The position numbers and the translations under genes were made by a program. This document shows, piece after piece, positions 43,938 through 53,746 of a DNA stretch of 64,000 nt; the stretch's first letter is position 1; each line of letters starts with the position of its first letter. This DNA is from Kitasatospora sp. NBC_00315. Its GTDB lineage: Bacteria > Actinomycetota > Actinomycetes > Streptomycetales > Streptomycetaceae. The stretch spans positions 3,348,001-3,412,000 of the forward strand of contig NZ_CP108025.1 in the NCBI RefSeq assembly GCF_041435095.1, read 5' to 3'. Below the pieces are notes generated by a model. That model was not told the DNA's origin. It ran no database searches and saw only the letters and a program-made list of their open reading frames with translations.

Positions 43938-45272
43938 TCAGAGCTGGATGTCCTCCAGCATCTCCGTGACCAGCGCCGCGATCGGCGAACGCTCCGAGCG
44001 GGTCAGCGTGATGTGGGCGAACAGCGGGTGCCCCTTCAGCTTCTCCACCACCGCCACGACGCCGTCGTGGCGGCCCACCCGCAGGTTGTCCCGCTGCGCC
44101 ACGTCGTGGGTGAGCACCACCCGCGAGCCCTGGCCGATCCGGGACAGCACCGTGAGCAGCACGTTGCGTTCCAGTGACTGGGCCTCGTCCACGATCACGA
44201 AGGCGTCGTGCAGGGAGCGCCCGCGGATGTGGGTGAGCGGCAGCACCTCCAGCATCCCCCGGGAGATCACCTCCTCGATCACGTCCGGGGTGGTGACGGC
44301 GGAGAGGGTGTCGAAGACCGCCTGCGCCCAGGGGCCCATCTTCTCCGACTCGGATCCGGGCAGGTAGCCCAGCTCCTGGCCGCCGACCGCGTAGAGCGGG
44401 CGGAACACCATCACCTTGCGGTGCTGCTGGCGCTCCAGCACGGCCTCCAGGCCGGCGCAGAGCGCCAGCGCCGACTTTCCGGTGCCGGCCCGGCCGCCCA
44501 TCGACACGATGCCGATCTCCGGGTCGAGCAGGAGGTCCAACGCGACCCGCTGCTCGGCGCTGCGCCCGCGCAGCCCGAAGGCCTCCCGGTCACCGCGCAC
44601 CAGCCGCACCCGGCCGTCCCCGGCCACCCGGCCGAGAGCGCGGCCGCGCTCCGAGGTGAGCACCAGTCCGGTGTGGACCGGCAGCTCCTCGGCGCCCTCC
44701 ACGTCCACCGCCGCGTCGTGGCCGGCGCCGAACAGCGCGTCCACCTGGTCGCCGGAGACGTGCAGCTCGGCCATCCCCGTCCAGCCGGACGTAGAGGCGA
44801 GTTCGGCCCGGTACTCCTCGGCCAGCAGGCCGACCGAGCTGGCCTTGATCCGCAGCGGCAGGTCCTTGGAGACGACGGTGACGTCGTACCCCTCCGCCTG
44901 AAGGTTGCGGGCCACCGCGAGGATGCGGGTGTCCGCCTCGCCGCCGCCGATGCGGTAGCCGGCCGGCAGGATCGACGTGTCCGAGTGGTTCAGCTCCACC
45001 CTGATCGTGCCGCCGAGTTCGCCCACCGGGATCGGCTCGTCGAGGCGGCCGTACCGGATGCGGTAGTCGTCGAGCAGGCGAAGCGCCTGACGCGCGAAGT
45101 AGCCCAGCTCGGGGTGGTGGCGCTTGGCCTCCAGCTCGGTCACCACCACCACCGGCAGGACGACCTCGTGCTCCTCGAAGCGCGTCATGGCGAGGGGGTC
45201 TGCCAGGAGCACGCTGGTGTCGAGAACGTACGTGCGCCGGTCTGGTGTCCGGCGGCTCTTGGAACTGACCAC
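43938..45272 (-). CDS. PIN-PhoH fusion ATPase
   Basis: A 444-residue protein. The N-terminal PIN-like RNase domain starts [20 protein letters not shown] and includes [16 protein letters not shown]. The C-terminal PhoH ATPase domain has Walker [41 protein letters not shown] and Walker [21 protein letters not shown], plus [24 protein letters not shown] sensor sequence. PhoH2-type proteins couple RNA unwinding with cleavage. GGAGG lies five bases before the GTG. Confidence 0.93.
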   Translation of the reverse strand: MVSSKSRRTPDRRTYVLDTSVLLADPLAMTRFEEHEVVLPVVVVTELEAKRHHPELGYFARQALRLLDDYRIRYGRLDEPIPVGELGGTIRVELNHSDTSILPAGYRIGGGEADTRILAVARNLQAEGYDVTVVSKDLPLRIKASSVGLLAEEYRAELASTSGWTGMAELHVSGDQVDALFGAGHDAAVDVEGAEELPVHTGLVLTSERGRALGRVAGDGRVRLVRGDREAFGLRGRSAEQRVALDLLLDPEIGIVSMGGRAGTGKSALALCAGLEAVLERQQHRKVMVFRPLYAVGGQELGYLPGSESEKMGPWAQAVFDTLSAVTTPDVIEEVISRGMLEVLPLTHIRGRSLHDAFVIVDEAQSLERNVLLTVLSRIGQGSRVVLTHDVAQRDNLRVGRHDGVVAVVEKLKGHPLFAHITLTRSERSPIAALVTEMLEDIQL

Positions 45273-45495
45273 TAGGCCTCCAGGGCGGATGACCCTGCGT
45301 CACCCGCGGCATACCGGCCCCCGCGGCCCCGGCGGCCTGGGTACCGGTCTGATCCGAGTATTCCCAGGCGAGGGGTGGTGCATTCGCGCCGGAGCGAACT
45401 GACGGATCATTCCTGGTGAACGTTTGCCCCGGCCGCCGCCGGGTACGTCAGCATGTCGGATCCCGCACGGCCCGTCAGGCCCGGAACGCCGGGAT

Positions 45496-46290
45496 TCAGA
45501 GCCCCAGCCGCCGGTTGCGCTGCTGGAAGTCACGCAACGCCCGCAGGAAGTCCACCTTGCGGAAGGCCGGCCAGTACGCCTCGCAGAAGTAGAACTCGCT
45601 GTGGGCGCTCTGCCAGAGCAGGAAGCCGGACAGGCGCTGTTCGCCGGAGGTGCGGATCACCAGGTCGGGGTCGGGCTGGCCCTTGGTGTAGAGGTGCTCG
45701 GCGATGTGCTCGACGTCGAGGATCTCGGCGAGCTCCTCGATCGAGGTGCCGCGGCCGGCGTGCTCCTGGAGGAGCGAGCGGACGGCGTCGGCGATCTCGT
45801 GCCGGCCGCCGTAGCCGACCGCGACGTTGACCGTGATGCCGTCGATGTGCGCGGTGTCCTGGGCCGCCTGCTTGAGGACGCCGGCGGTCTTCGGCGGGAG
45901 GAGGTCCAGTGCGCCGACCGGGTTGACCTTCCAGCGGTGCGCGGCGGCGAGGCCGGTGACGGCGTCCTCGATGATCCCGAGCAGCGGGACGAGCTCCTCG
46001 GCGGGCCGGGAGAGGTTGTCGGTGGAGAGCATCCAGAGCGTGACGACCTTGACGTGCGTCTCGTCGCACCAGCCCAGGAACTCGCTGATCTTGTCGGCAC
46101 CACGCTGGTGCCCGTAGGCGGTGGTGCCCCCGGTGGCCTTGGCCCAGCGGCGGTTGCCGTCCAGGATCACACCGACGTGGTGGGGGGTACGGGCGAGGTG
46201 CACCTCGACCCGACGGCCGTAGAGGCCGTACATACCGTCGAGCAGGGTGCGCAGACCCGGCGTGCGTTCGACGACATCGCGCAGACCCAT
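45496..46290 (-). CDS. isoprenyl transferase (cis-prenyltransferase, UppS family)
   Basis: A 264-residue cis-prenyltransferase. Region I is HVGVILDGNRRWAKATGG (catalytic Asp in LDGNRRW), followed by GHQRGADKISEFLGWC. Region V is DPDLVIRTSGEQRLSGFLLW and SEFYFCEAYWPAFRKVDFLR. It elongates allylic diphosphates with IPP in cis configuration to make polyprenyl carriers for the cell wall. Actinobacteria often have two paralogues with different chain lengths, so short- or long-chain product is not decided. Confidence 0.93.
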   Translation of the reverse strand: MGLRDVVERTPGLRTLLDGMYGLYGRRVEVHLARTPHHVGVILDGNRRWAKATGGTTAYGHQRGADKISEFLGWCDETHVKVVTLWMLSTDNLSRPAEELVPLLGIIEDAVTGLAAAHRWKVNPVGALDLLPPKTAGVLKQAAQDTAHIDGITVNVAVGYGGRHEIADAVRSLLQEHAGRGTSIEELAEILDVEHIAEHLYTKGQPDPDLVIRTSGEQRLSGFLLWQSAHSEFYFCEAYWPAFRKVDFLRALRDFQQRNRRLGL

Positions 46291-46681
46291 GGTTTTCCGG
46301 CCCCTCCGTGCTCATTCACTTGGGGTGCGTACAACCCCGCGGCGCAGCCTACTCCCGCCTGGTCTCCGACGGTAAAGCCGCAGGTCCCGGTCCGATCACG
46401 GTCGGGCGTCGCGGGTGGCCCCGGAGGGTGGGCGCCAGATCACGGGTACTGGGTCGGGTCGGATACGGAACGGTCTCCGCTTCCTTAAGGGATTCGTAAG
46501 TCGGCCCTGGATGCTTGACGATCCCTATTGGTCTAGTCCAGCTTGTGTGCCAGGGCGAGTGACTCCCATCACCACCCCAACCCCCACGAGCAGTTCTGCG
46601 GACCTTCCCTCCCCCACAACCGCGGCCGCCGCGCCCCCCACCGCGGCGGCCGCTCCCTCCTCCCACAGGAGCGACGCCACC
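46291..46681. other. intergenic region with the chitinase promoter
   Basis: About 391 bases between the divergent prenyltransferase and chitinase genes. It holds TTGACG at 46515, the dre-like palindrome at 46527-46542 and a GC-rich leader. No gene seen. Confidence 0.6.
46527..46542. promoter_or_regulatory. DasR-binding (dre)-like site upstream of the chitinase gene
   Basis: ATTGGTCTAGTCCAGC matches the streptomycete dre consensus (ACTGGTCTAGACCAGT-like) in most positions. DasR, the N-acetylglucosamine-responsive GntR regulator, controls chitinase genes through such sites, and this one lies about 140 bases before the chitinase start. Confidence 0.7.
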
Positions 46682-48289
46682 ATGGCCCGTACGCTGAACC
46701 AGCCCGCGCACAAGCGCCGGCGCACTCTGCCCGCCCTCGCGGCCGGCACCACGGCCCTCGCCCTGGCGGGCACCGGTCTGGCCCTGTTCGCCGGTGGCGC
46801 CAGCGCCGCCGTCGGCAACGTGGCGGTCAACGGCGGCTTCGAGAGCGGCCTGTCCGGCTGGACCTGTACCGGCACGACCGCCGCGGTCGGCTCCCCGGTC
46901 CACTCGGGCAGCGGCGCGCTGCTCGCGACGCCCGGCGCCGGTGACACCGCCGAGTGCCGCCAGACCGTCTCGGTGCTCCCCAACACCAGCTACACGCTGG
47001 CCGGCTGGGTCCAGGGCCCGTACGTCTACCTCGGCGCCAGCGGCACCGGCGGCACCGACCCGAGCACCTGGTCGGCCCAGAGCAGCTGGAACCAGCTCAG
47101 CACCAGCTTCACCACCGGCGCCTCCACCAGCAGCGTCACCCTCTACGTGCACGGCTGGTACGGACAGGCCGCCTACAGCGCCGACGACATCACCCTGACC
47201 GGCCCGGCCGGCACCGCCTCGCCGAGCCCCTCGCCCACCGCGACGGCCTCGCCGACCCCCACCGCCTCCCCCACCGCGACGGCCTCGCCGACCGCCACCA
47301 AGTCGCCGACCGCTTCGCCGACCGCCACCGCCTCCCCCACCGCGACCGCGTCGCCGACCGCCACCGCGACGGCCACCCAGCCGCCCGTGACCGGCCTGCC
47401 GAAGCACGTGCTGACCGGCTACTGGCAGAACTTCGACAACGGCGCGACCGTCCAGAAGCTCAAGGACGTCCAGAGCGCGTACGACATCATCGCGGTGTCC
47501 TTCGCCGACGCGACCACCACGTCCGGCGGGATCAGCTTCACGCTCGACCCGAAGCTCTCCACCGCGCTGGGCGGCTACACCGACGCCGACTTCAAGGCCG
47601 ACATCGCCGTCAAGCACGCGGCCGGCAAGAAGGTCGTCCTCTCGGTCGGCGGCCAGAACGGCGCGATCAGCGTCGCCAACTCCGCCGCCGCGACCACCTT
47701 CGCCAACAACGCGTACGCGCTGATCCAGCAGTACGGCTTCGACGGTGTCGACATCGACCTGGAGAACGGCGTCGACGCCACCTACATGGCGCAGTCGCTG
47801 CACACCCTGGCGGGCAAGGTCGGCTCCAACTTCGTCCTGACCATGGCCCCCGAGACGATCGGGATGTACAGCACCTCCGGCAACTACTTCCAGCTGGCGC
47901 TGAACGTCAAGGACATCCTGACCGTCGTCAACACCCAGTTCTACAACTCGGGCGGCATGAACGGCTGCGACGGCAAGGTCTACAACCAGGGCACCGTCGA
48001 CTTCATCACCGCCCAGGTCTGCACCCACATCCAGGGCGGCCTGCGTCCCGACCAGGTCGGCATCGGTGTCCCGGCGTCCGCCAAGGGCGCGGGCAGCGGC
48101 TACGTCTCCTCGGCCCTGGTCGACAACGCGCTGGACTGCCTGGCGACCGGCAACCACTGCGGCAGCTTCGTCCCGCCGGCCAAGTGGCCGACCATCCGCG
48201 GCGCGATGACCTGGTCCACCAACTGGGACGCTGCCAACGGCAACGACTTCTCCAACACCGTGGGCAGCTTCGTCCACAACATGCCGTAA
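46682..48289 (+). CDS. secreted GH18 chitinase with N-terminal carbohydrate-binding module
   Basis: A 535-residue secreted enzyme. The ATG at 46682 (AGGAG upstream) starts a signal peptide with basic N-region (MARTLNQPAHKRRRTLPAL, cleavage near ASA-AVGN). A carbohydrate-binding module follows (VNGGFESGLSGWTCTGTTAA). A Ser/Thr/Pro-Ala linker of SPTATASPT-type repeats covers residues ~180-238. The GH18 catalytic domain has HVLTGYWQNFDNGATVQKLK and KKVVLSVGGQNGAISVANSA, with the active-site DxxDxDxE motif in YGFDGVDIDLENGVD near residue 355. It hydrolyses chitin outside the cell. Confidence 0.95.
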   Translation: MARTLNQPAHKRRRTLPALAAGTTALALAGTGLALFAGGASAAVGNVAVNGGFESGLSGWTCTGTTAAVGSPVHSGSGALLATPGAGDTAECRQTVSVLPNTSYTLAGWVQGPYVYLGASGTGGTDPSTWSAQSSWNQLSTSFTTGASTSSVTLYVHGWYGQAAYSADDITLTGPAGTASPSPSPTATASPTPTASPTATASPTATKSPTASPTATASPTATASPTATATATQPPVTGLPKHVLTGYWQNFDNGATVQKLKDVQSAYDIIAVSFADATTTSGGISFTLDPKLSTALGGYTDADFKADIAVKHAAGKKVVLSVGGQNGAISVANSAAATTFANNAYALIQQYGFDGVDIDLENGVDATYMAQSLHTLAGKVGSNFVLTMAPETIGMYSTSGNYFQLALNVKDILTVVNTQFYNSGGMNGCDGKVYNQGTVDFITAQVCTHIQGGLRPDQVGIGVPASAKGAGSGYVSSALVDNALDCLATGNHCGSFVPPAKWPTIRGAMTWSTNWDAANGNDFSNTVGSFVHNMP

Positions 48290-48336
48290 CTCCCGGGCGC
48301 GCCACTCCTTGAGGGAGGAGCCGGCGCGCCGCACGG

Positions 48337-48373
48337 CGGGGCCCGCCGCACCGACCAGGTGCGGCGGGCCCCG
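48337..48373. terminator. strong hairpin after the chitinase gene
   Basis: CGGGGCCCGCCGCACC pairs exactly with GGTGCGGCGGGCCCCG over a GACCA loop. It separates the chitinase and the convergent peptidase gene. Confidence 0.85.
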
Positions 48374-48425
48374 TCCGCGTGTGCGCCCGGGGCGGGGCGC
48401 GGCCGATGCGGCCCGGGCACGGACC

Positions 48426-49160
48426 TCAGCCCTGGGCGAGGACGATCGCGAGCAGCGTGCCGACCAGCATGAAGGGGCCGAACGGCAGCTCGATCCCGCG
48501 CGCCGGGCGGCGCCGTGCCCAGGCCGCCAGCGCCCGTGCCGTGCCCCAGAGCCCGGCCGCCGCGGAGGCCAGGAAGAGCGCCGTGAACGCGGTGCCCCAG
48601 CCGTACCGGCCGAGCACCGCGCCGAGCGAGAGCGCGAGTCTGGAGTCGCCGCCGCCCAGCAGGCCGAACCAGGCCGGCACCTCGAACAGCAGACCGGCCG
48701 CCAGGGCCACCCAGAGGCAGCGCACCGACGCCCCCGGCGTCCCCGCCACGAGCGCGGCCAACGGCAGGAGGACGGCCAGCCCGAGGCCGAGCCGCAGCGT
48801 CAGCGCGTCCGGCAGCCGGCGCACCGCGCCGTCCACGAAGCCGAGCACCACGCCGAACCCGGCCGTCCAGAGCAGCGGCAGGGCGTCCGGCGCCCCGGCC
48901 GCCACCGTCCACAGCACGGTCGCCCCCACCGCCGCCGCCACCGCCTCGACCTGCCCGGTGCCGGGGCCGAGCCGCCCGCCGCACCCGGGGCAGCGCCCGC
49001 TCGGCGGCAGCGCCCGTACCGCCCGCGCGCAGTGCGGGCAGGCCGCCTGCAGCGCCTCCCCGTACGGGACCGCGTGGCGCACCACCACCCCACGCAGCAG
49101 CGGCGCGAGTGCCGCTCCGGCCACCGCGCCCGTCACCGCCAGGATCACCGCTCCGTTCAC
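48426..49160 (-). CDS. A24-type prepilin peptidase-like membrane protein
   Basis: A 244-residue membrane protein. A zinc-type C-x2-C pair set (ACPHCARAVRALPPSGRCPG) lies in the N-terminal part, as in prepilin peptidase/methylase proteins. The C-terminal A24 domain has the two acid motifs GFVDGAVRRLPDALTLRLGL and LLGGGDSRLALSLGAVLG. The catalytic aspartates are present. About seven hydrophobic segments. It may process type IV-like pilins or Tad pilins, but no pilin genes are in the window. The GTG at 49160 follows GGAGGAGGGGGAG. Confidence 0.85.
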   Translation of the reverse strand: MNGAVILAVTGAVAGAALAPLLRGVVVRHAVPYGEALQAACPHCARAVRALPPSGRCPGCGGRLGPGTGQVEAVAAAVGATVLWTVAAGAPDALPLLWTAGFGVVLGFVDGAVRRLPDALTLRLGLGLAVLLPLAALVAGTPGASVRCLWVALAAGLLFEVPAWFGLLGGGDSRLALSLGAVLGRYGWGTAFTALFLASAAAGLWGTARALAAWARRRPARGIELPFGPFMLVGTLLAIVLAQG

Positions 49161-49285
49161 CGCTCCCCCTCCTCCGGATCGTCGAGCGGCCCCCACCGCA
49201 GGGCCGCGAAGGGTGGCGTGAGCCGTCCGCCACCTCCGTTAGAGTCTGGTGCTTTGCGATTCGCACCAACCACGGGGGACACGTC

Positions 49286-49993
49286 TTGACGTCCGTTCAG
49301 AACATCCTGCGCGCAGCCGTTCCGGCCGCCGCACTCGCCCTGCTGCTGACCGGCTGCGGGCCGGACAACAACGGTGGACCGGGTGGCGACGCGGCCGCGG
49401 GCCCGGCCACCGGCACACCCGCCGCCACGGCGGTCGCCGACCCGAGCGGCGCCGTCACCGGTGGCGGCGCCGACGGCGGCTCGACGGGCGGCCCGGGCAC
49501 GGCGGCGGGTTCGGCGGCGCCCGCCGGCGCCGACGCGGCCGGCGCCGGCACCTACGCGAGTCCGCTGGGCGCGAGCGCGACCGGTCACTACGTGGGCAAG
49601 GTGAAGGCCGACCTCACCCCGGTCTCCCTGGTCAAGGTCGGCGCGGCCGATCTGGCACCGCTGAACATCCCGGCCGCGGACCTGGCGGGCCGGACGCCGT
49701 ACTACCTGACCATGTCGTTCACCAACCGCTCCGGCGCCACGGTGGCCGACAACTACTTCATGCAGCGGGTCCGGCTCACCGCCGACGAGCAGGACACGGG
49801 GGTGCTGGCGGCCGCGGTCGCGCCCGGCAGGTCCGCGGCGGCCTGCAACGCCGGCGCGAAGGCGCCGTCGCCGGCCGACGGCCAGAGCCAGAAGTCGTGC
49901 AGCGTCTACCTCTTCCCGGCCGGCAGCACGCCGAAGTTCATCAGCTACGGCTCGATCATGGACGACCACCCGCTGGTCTGGAAGGCCTCCTGA
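49286..49993 (+). CDS. secreted lipoprotein of unknown function
   Basis: A 235-residue lipoprotein. The TTG at 49286, six bases after GGGGGA, starts MTSVQNILRAAVPAAALALL, and the lipobox is LLLTGCG (Cys ~24). A Gly/Ala-rich spacer of about 75 residues leads to a C-terminal domain (YVGKVKADLTPVSLVKVGAA, PYYLTMSFTNRSGATVADNY, CSVYLFPAGSTPKF), probably a beta-sandwich. I recognise no named family. It is likely anchored on the outside of the membrane. Confidence 0.7.
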   Translation: MTSVQNILRAAVPAAALALLLTGCGPDNNGGPGGDAAAGPATGTPAATAVADPSGAVTGGGADGGSTGGPGTAAGSAAPAGADAAGAGTYASPLGASATGHYVGKVKADLTPVSLVKVGAADLAPLNIPAADLAGRTPYYLTMSFTNRSGATVADNYFMQRVRLTADEQDTGVLAAAVAPGRSAAACNAGAKAPSPADGQSQKSCSVYLFPAGSTPKFISYGSIMDDHPLVWKAS

Positions 49994-50141
49994 CCCTGCC
50001 TCCGCGGTGGGGCCGGCCCGCCCGGCCGGCCCCGCCGCCGGTCCGGCGCGGCCGCTCCCCGGCGGCCGTTCGCGGCGACGCGTGTCCACGTGGCAGACGA
50101 CACGCGACCGCGCGGGGCCCGGACCCGTAAAGTAGGCAGGC

Positions 50142-51356
50142 ATGCAGGTGATCCAGTCCAGCAAGCTCGCCAATGTCTGCTACGACATCCGCGGCCCGGT
50201 GCTCGACGAGGCGATGCGGCTGGAGGACCAGGGCCACCGCATCCTCAAGCTCAACACGGGCAATCCGGCCCTGTTCGGCTTCGACGCGCCCCCGGAGATC
50301 CTCCAGGACATCCTGCGCAACCTCTCCACCGCGCACGGCTACGGGGACTCCAAGGGCCTGCTCTCCGCCCGCCGGGCCGTGGTCATGCACTACGAGGAGC
50401 GCGGCCTGCACGGACTCGGCGTCGAGGACGTCTTCCTCGGCAACGGTGTCTCGGAGCTGATCCAGCTCGCGATGACCGCCCTGCTGGACGACGGCGACGA
50501 GGTACTCGTCCCGGCGCCCGACTACCCGCTGTGGACGGCCTCGGTCAGCCTGGCCGGCGGCACCGCCGTGCACTACCGCTGCGACGAGCAGTCGGAGTGG
50601 TACCCGGACCTCGCGGACATCGAGTCCAAGGTCACCGACCGCACCCGGGCGATCGTGGTGATCAACCCGAACAACCCGACCGGTGCGGTGTACCCGCGCG
50701 AGATCCTCGAGGGCATCGTCGAGATCGGCCGGCGCCACCAGCTGGTGATCTACGCGGACGAGATCTACGACAAGATCCTCTACGACGACGCCGAGCACAT
50801 CCCACTGGCCACCCTGGCCCCGGATCTGTTCTGCGTCACCTTCAACGGGCTCTCCAAGGCCTACCGGGTGGCGGGCTTCCGCTCCGGCTGGATGGTCCTC
50901 TCCGGCGACCGGCAGCGGGCCGGCAGCTACATCGAGGGCCTGACCGTCCTGGCCTCGATGCGGCTCTGTGCCAACATGCCGGCCCAGCACGCGGTGGCCG
51001 CCGCGCTCGGCGGACGGCAGTCGATCAAGGACCTGATCCTGCCCGGCGGCAGGCTGCTGGAGTCCCGGGACGCCGCCTACCGGATGCTCAACGACATCCC
51101 GGGCGTGAGCTGCGTCAAGCCCAAGGGAGCGCTGTACGCGTTCCCGAGGCTCGACCCGAACGTGTACAAGATCAAGGACGACGCCCAGATGGTGCTCGAC
51201 CTGCTGCGCTCGCAGCGGATCCTGCTCGTCCAGGGCACCGGCTTCAACTGGCCCGAACCGGACCACTTCCGCCTGGTCACCCTGCCGCGCGCCGAGGAGA
51301 TCACCGACGCGGTCACCCGGATCGGCGACTTCCTGAGCGGGTACACCCAGCCCTGA
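50142..51356 (+). CDS. PLP-dependent aminotransferase, AlaA-like
   Basis: A 404-residue fold-type I aminotransferase starting MQVIQSSKLANVCYDIRGPV. GDSKGLLSARRAVVMHYEE, NGVSELIQLAMTALLDDGDE, VVINPNNPTGAVYPREILEG and ADEIYDKILYDD are conserved. The PLP lysine is in TFNGLSKAYRVAGFRSGWMV. The sequence pattern is that of AlaA-type alanine/glutamate transaminases. A possible -10 TAAAGT lies only 9-14 bases before the ATG, so the mRNA may be nearly leaderless. Confidence 0.9.
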   Translation: MQVIQSSKLANVCYDIRGPVLDEAMRLEDQGHRILKLNTGNPALFGFDAPPEILQDILRNLSTAHGYGDSKGLLSARRAVVMHYEERGLHGLGVEDVFLGNGVSELIQLAMTALLDDGDEVLVPAPDYPLWTASVSLAGGTAVHYRCDEQSEWYPDLADIESKVTDRTRAIVVINPNNPTGAVYPREILEGIVEIGRRHQLVIYADEIYDKILYDDAEHIPLATLAPDLFCVTFNGLSKAYRVAGFRSGWMVLSGDRQRAGSYIEGLTVLASMRLCANMPAQHAVAAALGGRQSIKDLILPGGRLLESRDAAYRMLNDIPGVSCVKPKGALYAFPRLDPNVYKIKDDAQMVLDLLRSQRILLVQGTGFNWPEPDHFRLVTLPRAEEITDAVTRIGDFLSGYTQP

Positions 51357-51474
51357 CGGGCCGTACGACGACGGGCCGCTCGACGGGCCGTACGACGACG
51401 GGCTGAACCTCGACGGGCCCGAGCACGGCCGCGGGCCGACCCGGCGACCGAGCGGCCGCGGCCGGAGTCCCGGT

Positions 51475-51516
51475 CCGGACGATCACCCGACTCGGTCGGG
51501 GCGGGTGATCGTCCGG
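51475..51516. terminator. hairpin between the aminotransferase and pckG genes
   Basis: CCGGACGATCACCCG pairs exactly with CGGGTGATCGTCCGG over a 12-base loop. It lies between convergent genes. Confidence 0.85.
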
Positions 51517-51537
51517 CCGGGGCTCCGGCCGCAGCCG

Positions 51538-51621
51538 TCACGTGTACGGCATCACGTGTACGGCGTCAGGTCGACGGCGTCACGTGTACGGCGTCAGGTC
51601 GACGGCGTCAGGCGCACGGCA
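51538..51621. repeat. 14-bp tandem repeat, six copies
   Basis: Six contiguous units related to TCACGTGTACGGCG; units 3 and 5 read TCAGGTCGACGGCG and unit 6 TCAGGCGCACGGCA. Three units contain ACGTGT. It ends 22 bases from the pckG stop codon. Confidence 0.9.
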
Positions 51622-51642
51622 TCGTCCGCACGCGGTGCCCGG

Positions 51643-53469
51643 CTAGCCGAGGCGCTTGACCAGTGCCCGGTACTCGTCCCACAGCGCGGTGGGCGTGTGC
51701 TCACCGAAGAGCTCCAGGTGCTCCGGGACGAGCGCGGCCTCCTGGCGCCAGATGTCGGCGTCCACGGTGAAGAGCAGTTCGCGGTCCTCGGCCGACAGCT
51801 CCAGGCCGGACAGGTCGAAGGCCTCCTCGGTCGGCAGCACGCCGATCGGGGTCTCGACGCCCTCGCCGGTGCCCTCCAGCCGCTCGACGATCCACTTGAG
51901 GACCCGGCTGTTCTCGCCGTAGCCCGGCCAGACGAACTGCCCCGCGCCGTTCTTGCGGAACCAGTTCACGTAGTAGATCTTCGGCAGCTTCGCGGCGTCG
52001 GCCTGCGCACCCAGCTCCAGCCAGTGGCCGAAGTAGTCGCCCATGTTGTAGCCGCAGAAGGGCAGCATCGCGAAGGGGTCGCGGCGCAGCTCACCGACGG
52101 TGCCCTCGGCGGCGGCGGTCTTCTCGGAGGCGATGTTGGCGCCCAGGAAGACGCCGTGCTGCCAGTCGAAGGACTCGGTCACCAGCGGGACGGCGGTGGC
52201 GCGGCGGCCGCCGAACAGGATGGCCGAGATCGGCACGCCCGCCGGGTCCTCCCACTCCGGGGCGATCGTCGGGCACTGCGCGGCCGGGACGGCGAAGCGG
52301 GCGTTGGGGTGGGCGGCCGGGGTGCCGGACTCCGGCGTCCAGTCGTTGCCGCGCCAGTCGGTGAGGTGCGCCGGGGGCTCGTCGGTGAGGCCCTCCCACC
52401 ACACGTCGCCGTCGTCGGTCAGCGCGACGTTGGTGTAGACGGTGTTGCCCCAGAGCGTCTCGATGGCGTTGGCGTTGGTGTCCACGCCGGTGCCGGGGGC
52501 GACGCCGAAGAAGCCCGCCTCGGGGTTGATGGCGTGGAGCCGGCCGTCGGCGCCGAAGCGCATCCAGGCGATGTCGTCGCCGATCGTCTCGACCGTCCAC
52601 CCCGGGATGGTCGGCTGGAGCATCGCGAGGTTGGTCTTGCCGCAGGCACTCGGGAAGGCGGCCGCGACGTACTTCGCCTCGCCCGTGGGCGGGGTCAGCT
52701 TCAGGACGAGCATGTGCTCGGCCAGCCAGCCCTCGTCGCGGGCCATCGTGGAGGCGATGCGCAGCGCGTAGCACTTCTTGCCGAGCAGGGCGTTGCCGCC
52801 GTAGCCGGAGCCGAAGGACCAGATCTCGCGGGTCTCGGGGAAGTGCGAGATGTACTTGGTGCTGTTGCACGGCCACGCGACGTCCGCCTGGCCCTCGGCC
52901 AGCGGGGCGCCGAGGGTGTGCACGGCCTTGACGAACTCGCCGTCCTCGCCGAGCTGGTCGATCACGGCCCGGCCCATGCGGGTCATCACGCGCATCGACA
53001 CGGCGACGTAGGCGGAGTCGGTGATCTCGACGCCGTACGCGGCCAGCGGGGAGCCGACCGGGCCCATCGAGAACGGCACCACGTACATGGTGCGGCCCTT
53101 CATCGCGCCCTTGAAGAGCCCGTTCGCGCCGCTGAAGAGCTCCCGCATCTCGGCGGGGGCCTTCCAGTTGTTGGTGGGGCCGGCGTCCTTCTCCTGCTCG
53201 GAGCAGATGTAGGTGCGGTCCTCGACGCGGGCGACGTCCGTGGGATCGGAGGCGGCGTAGTAGGAGTTGGGCCGCTTCTCGTGGTTGAGCTTCTTGAAGG
53301 TGCCCTGGGCCACCAGGAGCTCGGCGAGGCGCTGGTACTCCTCCTCCGAGCCGTCGCACCACTCGATGCGGTCGGGCTGGGTGAGCTCCGCGATCTCGCT
53401 CACCCAGGCCAGCAGACGCTTGTGGCGGGTGGGCGCGGATGCGCTGAGAGCAGAGTTCTCGTACGACAC
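51643..53469 (-). CDS. pckG: phosphoenolpyruvate carboxykinase (GTP)
   Basis: A 608-residue enzyme converting oxaloacetate and GTP to PEP, CO2 and GDP; the entry step of gluconeogenesis. GTP-type hallmarks are [20 protein letters not shown] (kinase-1a P-loop with reactive Cys), [35 protein letters not shown] and [24 protein letters not shown] lies six bases before the GTG at 53469. Length fits the family. Confidence 0.97.
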   Translation of the reverse strand: MSYENSALSASAPTRHKRLLAWVSEIAELTQPDRIEWCDGSEEEYQRLAELLVAQGTFKKLNHEKRPNSYYAASDPTDVARVEDRTYICSEQEKDAGPTNNWKAPAEMRELFSGANGLFKGAMKGRTMYVVPFSMGPVGSPLAAYGVEITDSAYVAVSMRVMTRMGRAVIDQLGEDGEFVKAVHTLGAPLAEGQADVAWPCNSTKYISHFPETREIWSFGSGYGGNALLGKKCYALRIASTMARDEGWLAEHMLVLKLTPPTGEAKYVAAAFPSACGKTNLAMLQPTIPGWTVETIGDDIAWMRFGADGRLHAINPEAGFFGVAPGTGVDTNANAIETLWGNTVYTNVALTDDGDVWWEGLTDEPPAHLTDWRGNDWTPESGTPAAHPNARFAVPAAQCPTIAPEWEDPAGVPISAILFGGRRATAVPLVTESFDWQHGVFLGANIASEKTAAAEGTVGELRRDPFAMLPFCGYNMGDYFGHWLELGAQADAAKLPKIYYVNWFRKNGAGQFVWPGYGENSRVLKWIVERLEGTGEGVETPIGVLPTEEAFDLSGLELSAEDRELLFTVDADIWRQEAALVPEHLELFGEHTPTALWDEYRALVKRLG

Positions 53470-53716
53470 GATCGCTCCGTTTCACGCCATCTCGGCACCG
53501 AGACGGCGTAGCGGGGGTTTGAGGGTGCTTGCAGCGTAGCTCCGGCTTTCGAGCGTGAACACGGCACCTCGGCAAGTTTGACGCTACTTTTACTCCATTC
53601 CGGCTGATTACTAGCCGGTAATCCAGCGTTCACGTCTCGCTTGGAGCGTTCGATTCACGAGGGCAAACACTCCACAATGTCCAAGAGTGATGAGCACCAC
53701 TTTCTACGTGCCAGTA

Positions 53717-53734
53717 ACCTACGGAGCCGTAGGT
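53717..53734. promoter_or_regulatory. inverted repeat in the PAQR-type gene promoter
   Basis: ACCTACGGagCCGTAGGT, two perfect 8-base arms with a 2-base spacer, ending 13 bases before the ATG. The sharp palindrome fits a TetR-type dimer operator; it may overlap the promoter. The regulator is not identified. Confidence 0.55.
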
Positions 53735-53746
53735 AGCATGTTGCGC

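Noticed and set aside
46349..48334. A 661-codon open frame opposite the chitinase
   Set aside because: Shadow of the chitinase gene; its GRRGGGG-type sequence mirrors the linker repeats.
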